This document shows positions 1 through 5,880 of a stretch of 21,043 nucleotides of DNA, in pieces; position 1 is the stretch's first letter, and every line of letters begins with the position of its first letter. Location of the stretch: NCBI GenBank assembly GCA_023436525.1, contig JAEZIW010000172.1:1-21043 (forward strand). Reading direction: 5' to 3'. The position numbers and the translations under genes are program-made. The stretch comes from Bacillota bacterium. Lineage in GTDB: Bacteria; Bacillota; Clostridia; Christensenellales; SZUA-584. The notes under the pieces were generated by a model that saw only the letters and a list, made by a program, of their open reading frames with translations, made no database searches and was not told where the DNA came from.

Positions 1-807
1 TGCCGCTTCTATGCTTTTAAACGCCGTTCTGACTTCGCCGTCGATGGTGGCGGCAAGCTGACCCGCTTCATCTTTCGATTTAACGTCCAGCGGTGCATCC
101 AAATTGCCCGAAGCGATGGCTTTGGCGCAGGCGGCAGTTGCCGCTATCGGCTTAGAAATCATTCTTGATATCGCAATACCTAAGATAATGGCGATTAAAA
201 AAACAATGCCGGCTACAATAACGGTTATCAACATTACACTGTCTGTCAACGCTGCATTTGCAACGGCTTTATTTTCGGCATCTTGGGTTTTTGCAGTTAG
301 AATTGCATCAATAGCATCCTGCTCAGCTTTTGCGGCAATGCCTGCCGGGCTGTCTTCAGCGAGCATCGTAATGGCTTCTGAATCGTTATCGGAGCGAATA
401 GCGCTGATAATTTTGTCCTCAAGCGATCTAAATGTTTTATTAGCTTTGACAAATGCGTCAAATAGCGATCGCATTTCAACAGAGAGAATCTTTTTTTCAA
501 ACTCAGATGACATTTGATCGATTTCAGCGTGTCTCTCTTCCAAATTAGTCAATTCGGCTTCAATCAAATCAGGATCATCAAGCAAAATAGCCTGACGGTA
601 GCTAACGCGCTGACGCTGGAACGACTCGCTGATTTTTGCCATTTCCTGAATGGGAACTGTCATGTTCTCGTACATCTCCATATCAGACCTGTCAAGTGTA
701 ATAATGTTAATAATATTGTAAGCCGCCATACCCCCTGTTAACAAAGCAACCAGAATAAAGCTGATAAGCAGCTTCGTTGCAATCTTTAAGTCTTTGAACC
801 TTTTCAT
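1..807 (-). CDS. Methyl-accepting chemotaxis protein, N-terminal part (cut by window edge)
   Basis: The start codon is at 807 and the frame stays open to base 1, giving 269 visible residues. The protein begins MKRFKDLKIATKLLISF, with a first membrane helix at about residues 12-31. A helical extracellular region of about 155 residues follows, resembling the four-helix-bundle ligand domain of chemoreceptors. A second membrane helix lies at about 190-213 (MLITVIVAGIVFLIAII) and then a HAMP linker (ISRMISKPIAATAACAKAIASG). The signalling domain that would contact CheW and CheA lies beyond the window. The ATG overlaps the cheW stop codon (ATGA), so the two genes should be co-transcribed and translationally coupled. 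Family assignment is firm from topology, HAMP and the cheW neighbour. The ligand cannot be told from sequence. Confidence 0.9.
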   Translation of the reverse strand, partial: MKRFKDLKIATKLLISFILVALLTGGMAAYNIINIITLDRSDMEMYENMTVPIQEMAKISESFQRQRVSYRQAILLDDPDLIEAELTNLEERHAEIDQMSSEFEKKILSVEMRSLFDAFVKANKTFRSLEDKIISAIRSDNDSEAITMLAEDSPAGIAAKAEQDAIDAILTAKTQDAENKAVANAALTDSVMLITVIVAGIVFLIAIILGIAISRMISKPIAATAACAKAIASGNLDAPLDVKSKDEAGQLAATIDGEVRTAFKSIEAA

Positions 808-1313
808 GATTTTACCCTCTCTTTAATTTCGTTGATGCTGTTAACTTCTTCGTCCTGAAAAAGACTTTTACAGTTAATAAGAATAATGATACGATCATCG
901 CCTTTGCCTATTCCCGCGATGTAGTTTTTGCGGATGCTTGTGCGAATGTTTGGTGGGGGAGAGATGTTTTCGTTGCTTATGGATGTGACCTCGGCGACTT
1001 TGTCAACAATTAAGCCCACGGATAAATCTCCTGTGTCAATAACGATAATGCAAGTTCTTTCGGTGTCTTCGGCGGCTTCTTTTTTAAACTTGAGCCGAAG
1101 ATCAATAACGGGGATGATCTTGCCCCGCAGGTTAACAATGCCCCGAATGTAGTCGGGGACTTCAGGCAATCGGAATACCGGCTGCATGCTGATGATTTCG
1201 GTCACATAACCGATATCAACGCCGAATTCCTCCTCGCCGAGGGCGAACGTTAAAAAACGTCCATTTTCTGTGCTTTCATTTTGCTCTGACTGATTTGTTT
1301 GAGTACGTGTCAT
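804..1313 (-). CDS. cheW: Chemotaxis adaptor protein CheW
   Basis: This 169-aa protein consists almost wholly of a CheW-like domain: FLTFALGEEEFGVDIGYVTEII (given in family-typical order FLTF, FGVDI, VTEII), then VPDYIRGIVNLRGKIIPVIDLRLKF, the hallmark RG..NLRG..PV.DL region, and a C-terminal KNYIAGIGKGDDRIIILI strand. CheW couples chemoreceptors to the CheA kinase in the cytoplasm. The first 20 or so residues are polar and Gln/Asn-rich and probably disordered. A good ribosome binding site (GAGGGGAG) lies 5-6 bases before the ATG. The stop overlaps the receptor gene start by 4 bp. No CheA or CheY gene is near, so this is a receptor-adaptor pair feeding a pathway encoded elsewhere. The upstream 18-bp palindrome suggests transcriptional control by the divergent TetR-family gene. 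Confidence 0.95.
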   Translation of the reverse strand: MTRTQTNQSEQNESTENGRFLTFALGEEEFGVDIGYVTEIISMQPVFRLPEVPDYIRGIVNLRGKIIPVIDLRLKFKKEAAEDTERTCIIVIDTGDLSVGLIVDKVAEVTSISNENISPPPNIRTSIRKNYIAGIGKGDDRIIILINCKSLFQDEEVNSINEIKERVKS

Positions 1314-1342
1314 ATGTTCTCCCCTCTTGAATTAATGCAGTA

Positions 1343-1360
1343 CATCCAACCGGTTGGATG
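1343..1360. promoter_or_regulatory. Perfect 18-bp palindrome, candidate TetR operator upstream of cheW
   Basis: CATCCAACCGGTTGGATG is a perfect inverted repeat. With one mismatched pair it extends to 1339-1364 (AGT...ACT arms). It lies 30 bp before the cheW start, immediately downstream of a candidate promoter, where a bound dimer would block transcription. Continuous 16-20 bp palindromes next to a divergent tetR gene are typical TetR-family operators. That this TetR binds it is inference. Confidence 0.65.
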
Positions 1361-1367
1361 CACTCTT

Positions 1368-1392
1368 GTTATATCGTTAGGCACGTTGTCAA
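1368..1392 (-). promoter_or_regulatory. Candidate promoter of the cheW-receptor operon
   Basis: Reading on the minus strand there is a perfect -35 TTGACA (1392-1387) and a TATAAC -10-like hexamer (1373-1368). The spacing of 13 bp is shorter than the usual 16-18, so the exact -10 is uncertain. The palindrome at 1343-1360 would cover the transcription start. Confidence 0.35.
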
Positions 1393-1480
1393 CTTAAGCT
1401 AAATAAAAGTAAATATATATAAAAATAATTAATAAATGAAAAAATATTCCAAATAAAATATTTAAGAGAAATAGAAATAT

Positions 1481-1527
1481 TAAAGATATTATATATATAA
1501 TAGAATAAAGATATTATATATATAATA
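1481..1527. repeat. AT-only 22-bp direct repeat (two copies, 25-bp period) upstream of tetR
   Basis: Bases 1481-1502 and 1506-1527 are identical 22-mers separated by GAA. Each copy contains a TATAAT (1496-1501 and 1521-1526). They lie in an almost pure A/T stretch (about 1395-1548) between cheW and tetR and may supply duplicated -10 elements or a curved-DNA promoter for tetR. No convincing -35 accompanies either. Confidence 0.6.
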
Positions 1528-1587
1528 ATAAGAAATTAATAATAATTATGGCTTGATTATGGTCTTTTTCCGACGTATGATGAAAGC

Positions 1588-2178
1588 ATGAAAAAACTAA
1601 GCATATTCGACGCTGCATGTGAATTGTTCGCAATAAAGGGCTATGACGGATGCTCCATTCAGGATATTGCCGATAAGGTGGGGCTTCACAAAGCGACGAT
1701 ATACAATTATATAAGAAGCAAAGACGATTTGTTTTTAGCCGTGCTGGAACGAGAGCTCGGCGGCTATGAAGCAACCGTTCAAAAAGCCGTTGATGATCAT
1801 ACTGATGAATGCTTAGAAAAGATACTCTATTCCATTGTGATCGCTATTGCGGATTACTCGAATTTTAAGCGGCTGCTCTTATGGAAAAAAACGATGCTGA
1901 TGGCATTATCGACGGAAGAAGAGAGTGTTCACCGGTTGTCTCGCGACTTATTATATGAGAAGAATAATAAGATTAGGGATATATTAAATAACGTATTGGT
2001 TAAAAATCATATGGATTTAGACAGGCCCGAAGTTAAGAAGCTTATCAACTCTTATTATATTTTCTTAATGAACGTATTGGAATGGATGCTTTTAAAAGAA
2101 TACTGTATGAAAAAGAATGTTGAGGCTATGATAAAAGACTTGTGGTACAATTTTTGGAACGGATGCAAACTGGCATAA
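1588..2178 (+). CDS. TetR/AcrR-family transcriptional regulator
   Basis: This 196-aa protein has a classical N-terminal TetR helix-turn-helix at about residues 5-50. FDAACELFAIKGYDGCSIQDIA is followed by DKVGLHKATIYNYIRSKDDLF, matching the family pattern A..LF...G...T....IA...GVS.GT.Y.YF..K..L. The rest is a helical ligand-binding and dimerisation domain without obvious relatives, as usual for this family. TetR proteins are dimeric repressors released by a small ligand. The gene is divergent from cheW, and the palindrome at 1343-1360 in the shared 274-bp intergenic region is its most likely operator. The ribosome binding site is weak (GATGAAAG close to the ATG), and an out-of-frame ATGATG just upstream encodes nothing. 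The insertion sequence begins about 90 bp after its stop. Confidence 0.93.
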   Translation: MKKLSIFDAACELFAIKGYDGCSIQDIADKVGLHKATIYNYIRSKDDLFLAVLERELGGYEATVQKAVDDHTDECLEKILYSIVIAIADYSNFKRLLLWKKTMLMALSTEEESVHRLSRDLLYEKNNKIRDILNNVLVKNHMDLDRPEVKKLINSYYIFLMNVLEWMLLKEYCMKKNVEAMIKDLWYNFWNGCKLA

Positions 2179-2269
2179 TGGCCACTACGAAGTCGACAGG
2201 CTCGGAATCATCATGCGTCTTTTGCGCACCACAATAAACGAAAACAACTTACATCTGCGCGTAACCCAG
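2175..2269 (+). repeat. Decayed partial copy of the IS110 left-end (bridge RNA) region
   Basis: This stretch shares several words, in the same order, with the non-coding left end of the adjacent element. ATAATGG occurs at 2175-2181 and 2272-2278. GTCGA...CTCGGAATC occurs at 2192-2209 (4-base insert) and 2318-2331. GCACCACA occurs at 2226-2233 and 2351-2358, and AGCTAT at 2268-2273 and 2388-2393. Spacings are similar except the first. It also contains a small stem GCGCA/TGCGC (2224-2228 with 2256-2260). It is either a relic of an older related element or an additional lobe of one longer RNA. The tetR stop codon overlaps its first base words. Confidence 0.5.
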
Positions 2270-2276
2270 CTATAAT
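2248..2276 (+). promoter_or_regulatory. Candidate promoter for bridge RNA and transposase
   Basis: CTTACA (2248-2253), a 17-bp spacer and a perfect TATAAT (2271-2276) predict a start near 2283. The -10 coincides with the proposed first bases of the element (core CT at 2270-2271), while the -35 would come from flanking DNA. That matches the known IS110 habit of placing the -10 at the left tip. Confidence 0.5.
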
Positions 2277-2282
2277 GGAAAT

Positions 2283-2410
2283 ATGGCAACGAGTTCGCAT
2301 GTCATTGTCACAGAGAGGTCGACTCGGAATCTGAAATTACCCCTGCTGCAGCACCACACTTTGTCCATTAAGGACGTATAGCAATGTAGCTATTATAGCA
2401 GGGGTAGCGC
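2283..2410 (+). ncRNA. Candidate IS110 bridge RNA (seekRNA)
   Basis: Upstream of the transposase the transcript can form two main hairpins. The first has a CGAGT/ACTCG stem (2290-2294 with 2322-2326), and its loop holds CAGAGAG (2311-2317), complementary to the DNA right of the proposed insertion site: the expected place for the right target guide. The second has a perfect 10-bp stem TACCCCTGCT/AGCAGGGGTA (2338-2347 with 2397-2406). It encloses inner stems GTCC/GGAC (about 2363-2366 with 2372-2375) and ATAGC/GCTAT (2378-2382 with 2389-2393). Its 5' side (CCACACT) resembles the right end and its 3' side (CUAUUAUAG) pairs with the left end, as a donor-binding loop should. Bridge RNAs of IS110 elements guide the recombinase to donor and target DNA. 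A left target guide is not convincing: only GAGUU at 2291-2295 partly fits CCAGCT. No RNA evidence is available here. Confidence 0.5.
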
Positions 2411-2437
2411 CATAAATTTCATTCAAGGAGTTTTTGT

Positions 2438-3655
2438 ATGAAACCTGTTTATGAGCGTTGTTGTGGGATTGATGTACACAAAAGGATTATTGTAGCCTGC
2501 TTCAGAAACGGGAAAAGCGCAGAGCTACGACAGTTCGGAACACTGACTAAAAATCTCAAGGAGCTAGGCAACTGGCTCGTCGAGAATGGATGTCAGATGG
2601 TCGCAATGGAAAGCACAAGTTCTTACTGGAAACCAATTTATAACATCCTAGAGTTACTTAATCTTAATGTCATGATCGTTAATGCCCATCACATGAAAAA
2701 TGTTCCCGGTCGAAAGACAGACATCAAAGATGCCGAATGGATAGCTGATCTGCTGCAGCATGGATTACTAAAGCCCAGCTACATACCGGATAAGGAACAG
2801 CGGGAGCTTCGTGAGATTGTCCGCTACAGAAAGAGCATGATTGAAGAACGCGCCAGAGAGACAAATCGATTGGAAAAAGTATTGGAAGGCGCAAATATCA
2901 AACTGAGCTCATTTGTATCGAGTCTGATGGGTATGAGCAGCCGCAAACTGCTTGAACAGTCTTTGGTGGGACAAGTCAGTGAAGAGAATATTGGAGATCT
3001 GATACACAGTTCTATGCAATCAAAAAAAGCCGAACTTCTGGATGCTTTAGATGGGGTATTCTCTGTAACACAAAAGCTGCTCGTTAGGGCAATCCTTGAT
3101 CACATAGATGATATGACCAAACGTATCAAAGAATTGGACGACATTATTAATGATCAAATGAAAGGTTATGAAGATGACATTAAGAAAATCGATGAAATAA
3201 CAGGAGTCGGTAAACGTAGCGCTGAGGTCATTCTTTCTGAGATAGGTCAAGATATGAGTCGGTTTCCAACAGATGCGCATCTTTGTTCATGGGCGGGTCT
3301 TTGTCCTGGTAACAATGAAAGCGCGGGTAAGCGTAAAAGCGGCAAAACCAATAAAGGCAATAGGCATTTAAAATGTATTCTCATTCAATGCGCTAAGTCG
3401 GCCAAACAAAACAAAAACAGCTTTTTCTTTGCTCAATATCAACGTTTGGTCGTAAGGCGAGGCGCAAATAGGGCAACCGTTGCGGTTGCCCATTCGATGA
3501 TGATTGCTATATATCATATGCTAAAAAATAAAGTGCCTTTCAAGGATTTGGGTGCCGACTATTATGCAAAATTCAACTCGGGCGCAAAAGCTCAATACTA
3601 CTTAAGAAAGCTACAAGAGTTAGGAATGTCGGTTCCCGTTTCACTGACAACCTAG
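2438..3655 (+). CDS. IS110-family transposase (DEDD recombinase)
   Basis: This 405-aa protein has an N-terminal RuvC-like DEDD catalytic domain: GIDVHKRIIVAC (first Asp, about residue 12), VAMESTSSYWKPIYNIL (Glu, about 58) and PGRKTDIKDAEWIADLLQHGLL (Asp pair, about 95-98). A coiled middle region follows. The C-terminal transposase-20 domain has EITGVGKRSAEVILSEIG and DAHLCSWAGLCPGNNESAGKR, including the conserved catalytic serine context (NNESAGKRKSGK). It catalyses RNA-guided, site-specific recombination in IS110 elements through a circular intermediate. AAGGAG at 2425-2430, 7 bases before the ATG, is a strong ribosome binding site. The frame is intact and all key residues are visible, so the element may be active. 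At 405 aa it is in the normal range of the family. Confidence 0.95.
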   Translation: MKPVYERCCGIDVHKRIIVACFRNGKSAELRQFGTLTKNLKELGNWLVENGCQMVAMESTSSYWKPIYNILELLNLNVMIVNAHHMKNVPGRKTDIKDAEWIADLLQHGLLKPSYIPDKEQRELREIVRYRKSMIEERARETNRLEKVLEGANIKLSSFVSSLMGMSSRKLLEQSLVGQVSEENIGDLIHSSMQSKKAELLDALDGVFSVTQKLLVRAILDHIDDMTKRIKELDDIINDQMKGYEDDIKKIDEITGVGKRSAEVILSEIGQDMSRFPTDAHLCSWAGLCPGNNESAGKRKSGKTNKGNRHLKCILIQCAKSAKQNKNSFFFAQYQRLVVRRGANRATVAVAHSMMIAIYHMLKNKVPFKDLGADYYAKFNSGAKAQYYLRKLQELGMSVPVSLTT

Positions 3656-3757
3656 CGATCATAGCGTTTTATAGGTTGCTCATAGTCTTGTTTTTGTACT
3701 CTTTTTTCTCCTCTGTTTTCATAACAATGACTGATTGAGGTTTATCGACACTCTCTG

Positions 3758-3786
3758 ATGCTCTTTGACAGGGGCATTTTTATTTT
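3758..3786 (+). terminator. Weak candidate rho-independent terminator after the IS
   Basis: ATGCTC (3758-3763) can pair with GGGCAT (3772-3777, one G-T pair) around an 8-base loop, followed by a T-rich run. It could have ended the tetR transcript before the insertion, or end the transposase transcript now. Confidence 0.4.
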
Positions 3787-3818
3787 ACTGTAAAAGAAGA
3801 CAAAAACGAATGCGACTA

Positions 3819-3847
3819 TTGCAAAATAATAGATATAAGTATATAAT
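3819..3847 (+). promoter_or_regulatory. Candidate promoter of the GGDEF-EAL gene
   Basis: TTGCAA (3819-3824), a 17-bp spacer and TATAAT (3842-3847) predict a start near 3854, giving a leader of about 70 bases. GCGAC (3813-3817) and GTCGC (3870-3874) form a spaced inverted pair around it. Confidence 0.6.
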
Positions 3848-3921
3848 AATGACAAATAGGATAAATATTGTCGCAAAAATCGCCAAAATTCGCGCTCAAA
3901 AATGAAAAGGAAAAATGAATC

Positions 3922-5688
3922 ATGGTTTTGAATAAGAGGGATAGTGAAGTGAGCATTCATTATAGCGACGAAAAAACCCAAAGCATTCATTGGATATTGT
4001 TTATTGTGTGTGCGTTTTTTTATTTATGCTTAAATGCAGCCGTCATCCGCATTTCAGATATGCCCAGTGATACGGTTTTGTTCAATATCAGCAAGTTTAC
4101 CCTCAGCGGGCTGGCGGCGCAGGGGCAGGTTATCACTGTGATACTGTTGACGTTGAATCCGCTGAAAAGAAGCCATCAGGCAGCATTGGTTCTTTGCGCC
4201 ATTACAAGTGCCGTTTCGCTGGTGACCGTTCTGATGAGAGGAAATTTCGATGCCATGCCGGGCGTCATTGTACCGCTTACATCGGGTGCCATGAGTATCA
4301 TTATCAGCAACTACGCCAAGCGCCTGAAAAGCCAGCTTAACAGAGTTGTTGAATACAGCAGAATCGTGGAGCGAAACGAGGAAATGCTGCAAACACTGGC
4401 CTATTACGACACGTTAACCGGCTTGCCCAACCGAAAAGCGCTGATGGATCAGATCGACAGCTTAACGAGCCGGAAGGATGGGGCCGGTTTTTATCTTGTT
4501 TATATCGATATAGACGATTTTAAAAACATCAACGACACAATGGGACACAGCGTCGGTGATACTGTTTTGAAAAGCGTGGCACAACGCTGGCAGCAGGTAT
4601 GCCATCACGAAGATCTATTTGCGCGGGTGGGCGGCGACGAATTCATTGTTCTCATTTGTCATGAGGTGTCCGCCGTACAGCTGCATGATTATCTGCATAG
4701 GTTTTATGAAGCCATTAAGGAGCCGATTCGTATCGGCCGCGTCGACTTTCATATCGGTATCAGCTTTGGCGTTACCAGATACCCGCATGACGGCGATAAC
4801 GCCGAGGAGCTGCTTAAAAATGTCGATATTGCGCTTTACAAAGCAAAGAAGCATGGAAAAAACGATTATCAGTTTTTCAGCCATGCATTGAAGGTTGAAG
4901 TCTTGAGAAAAATCCGGCTGGAAAACGATCTGATGTCGGCTGTCGGCAATCAGGAGCTGTTTTTGGTTTATCAGCCGCAGTATCACTGCGGGTCTTTGAA
5001 GCTGCGGGGTTTTGAAGCGCTGATCAGGTGGAAACACCCGGAACTGGGGTTGATCAGCCCGATTGAGTTTATTCCGATAGCGGAAGAGCTCGGGATGATT
5101 AACGATATTGGAAAATGGGTGATCAAAGCCGCTTTAGAATCATTTGTTAAGTTGCGGCAAAGCGAAAAAATCAATACAATGCTATCCATCAATATATCCG
5201 TTAAACAGCTTCTCGATCTCTCATTTGTCGCAATGGTCAGCGATATGCTCAGAGCAACAGGCTTCGAAAGCCGATATCTTGAGTTTGAGGTTACCGAATC
5301 CGTGTTTATTTCAAGCCCCGATTTTGTTATCGGCGTGATGAATAAACTCAAAGAGCTGGGCATCGGGATCGCACTTGACGACTTCGGAACAAGATACGCG
5401 TCACTCAACTATCTGCAGATGCTGCCCATCAACATATTAAAAATTGACAAAACCTTCATTGATAAGATCGCGCCTTCCCATCAGATGACGGGGGCGATTA
5501 TTTCTCTCTCTCATATGCTGGGCTTCGAAGTGGTGGCGGAAGGCGTGGAACAGCAGCAGCAGATGGATTACTTAACAGCGCAGCACTGCGACTATATTCA
5601 AGGATACCTTTTAAGCCGTCCGGTGGAGGAGCAGCGCTTAGCCGATATATGCAAAGAGTCATGCTTAGGCCTGCTTGCAGCTCAATAA
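3922..5688 (+). CDS. Membrane-anchored GGDEF-EAL cyclic-di-GMP turnover protein
   Basis: This 588-aa protein has about four N-terminal membrane helices (roughly residues 23-42, 55-77, 86-105 and 112-129), then a GGDEF domain and an EAL domain. The GGDEF domain carries YYDTLTGLPNR at 161-171 and RVGGDEF with GGDEF at 237-241. The inhibitory RxxD site is replaced by HHED, so feedback inhibition is probably lost. The EAL domain has FEALIRW (365-367), SINIS, EFEVTES, DDFG (486-489), KIDKTF and VAEGVE, which together keep the metal and catalytic residues. The loop normally reading DFGTGYSSL is DFGTRYASL here. The protein could therefore both make and break cyclic-di-GMP; the dominant activity cannot be told. 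AAAAGG about 11 bases upstream serves the ATG. It stands alone with its own promoter. Confidence 0.95.
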   Translation: MVLNKRDSEVSIHYSDEKTQSIHWILFIVCAFFYLCLNAAVIRISDMPSDTVLFNISKFTLSGLAAQGQVITVILLTLNPLKRSHQAALVLCAITSAVSLVTVLMRGNFDAMPGVIVPLTSGAMSIIISNYAKRLKSQLNRVVEYSRIVERNEEMLQTLAYYDTLTGLPNRKALMDQIDSLTSRKDGAGFYLVYIDIDDFKNINDTMGHSVGDTVLKSVAQRWQQVCHHEDLFARVGGDEFIVLICHEVSAVQLHDYLHRFYEAIKEPIRIGRVDFHIGISFGVTRYPHDGDNAEELLKNVDIALYKAKKHGKNDYQFFSHALKVEVLRKIRLENDLMSAVGNQELFLVYQPQYHCGSLKLRGFEALIRWKHPELGLISPIEFIPIAEELGMINDIGKWVIKAALESFVKLRQSEKINTMLSINISVKQLLDLSFVAMVSDMLRATGFESRYLEFEVTESVFISSPDFVIGVMNKLKELGIGIALDDFGTRYASLNYLQMLPINILKIDKTFIDKIAPSHQMTGAIISLSHMLGFEVVAEGVEQQQQMDYLTAQHCDYIQGYLLSRPVEEQRLADICKESCLGLLAAQ

Positions 5689-5710
5689 AAGGATAAAAAT
5701 CACGTCAACA

Positions 5711-5754
5711 AGCAGAATATTGTCCGTCGGGAAGCAAATCGTTAAAATTCTGCT
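5711..5754 (+). repeat. Inverted repeat between the GGDEF-EAL gene and xylA
   Basis: AGCAGAAT (5711-5718) and ATTCTGCT (5747-5754) are perfect inverted 8-mers separated by 28 bases. There is no T-run after the right arm, so it is a poor terminator. The right arm overlaps a TGCTATTAT extended -10-like sequence (5751-5759), which might be a xylA promoter under control of this repeat. Confidence 0.35.
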
Positions 5755-5805
5755 ATTATGGTTTGTGGCAGAAAAAATAGCCAGTTGCTAGAATAAACTT
5801 ATGAT

Positions 5806-5846
5806 CGTTTGGTATGTCTCGTTTGCAGTCGGCCAGACATCAAACG
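5806..5846 (+). promoter_or_regulatory. Imperfect hairpin or operator in the xylA leader
   Basis: CGTTTG-GT-ATGTCT (5806-5819) is complementary to AGACATCAAACG (5835-5846) apart from a two-base bulge, with a 15-base loop. It ends 34 bases before the xylA ATG. It could be a repressor operator or an RNA structure in the leader. It does not fit the cre consensus. Confidence 0.4.
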
Positions 5847-5880
5847 TTCGGTTTAATAATTATAAAGCGAGGTATCTTCA

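Larger units (their letters stand above)
2270..3752 (+). mobile_element. IS110-family insertion sequence with 5' non-coding RNA region
   Basis: The element carries one DEDD transposase/recombinase gene (2438-3655), a left non-coding region of about 168 bp and a right non-coding tail of about 97 bp. It has no terminal inverted repeats, as expected for the IS110 group. Ends are proposed from RNA-DNA matches. The left core CT is at 2270-2271 with ATAATGG following; bases 2390-2398 of the RNA can pair with 2270-2278 (nine pairs, one wobble). The right core CT is at 3751-3752; RNA 2354-2360 matches 3746-3752 at six of seven bases, and RNA CAGAGAG (2311-2317) is the exact complement of the right flank CTCTCTG (3751-3757). 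An alternative right end at 3788-3789 is possible. The family call is firm; the ends are tentative. Confidence 0.7.

Noticed and set aside
104..741. Plus-strand open frames over the chemoreceptor gene
   Set aside because: They are antisense to a clear chemoreceptor with membrane and HAMP features, and have no ribosome binding sites.
3656..3750. IS1111-type seekRNA after the transposase
   Set aside because: The tail is short, T-rich and lacks a convincing stem, while the structured region is upstream of the gene. This fits the IS110 group and not IS1111.
5766..5790. Sigma-54-like promoter (TGGCA...TTGCT) before xylA
   Set aside because: The GG and GC elements are about 20 bp apart; sigma-54 promoters need about 10 bp.
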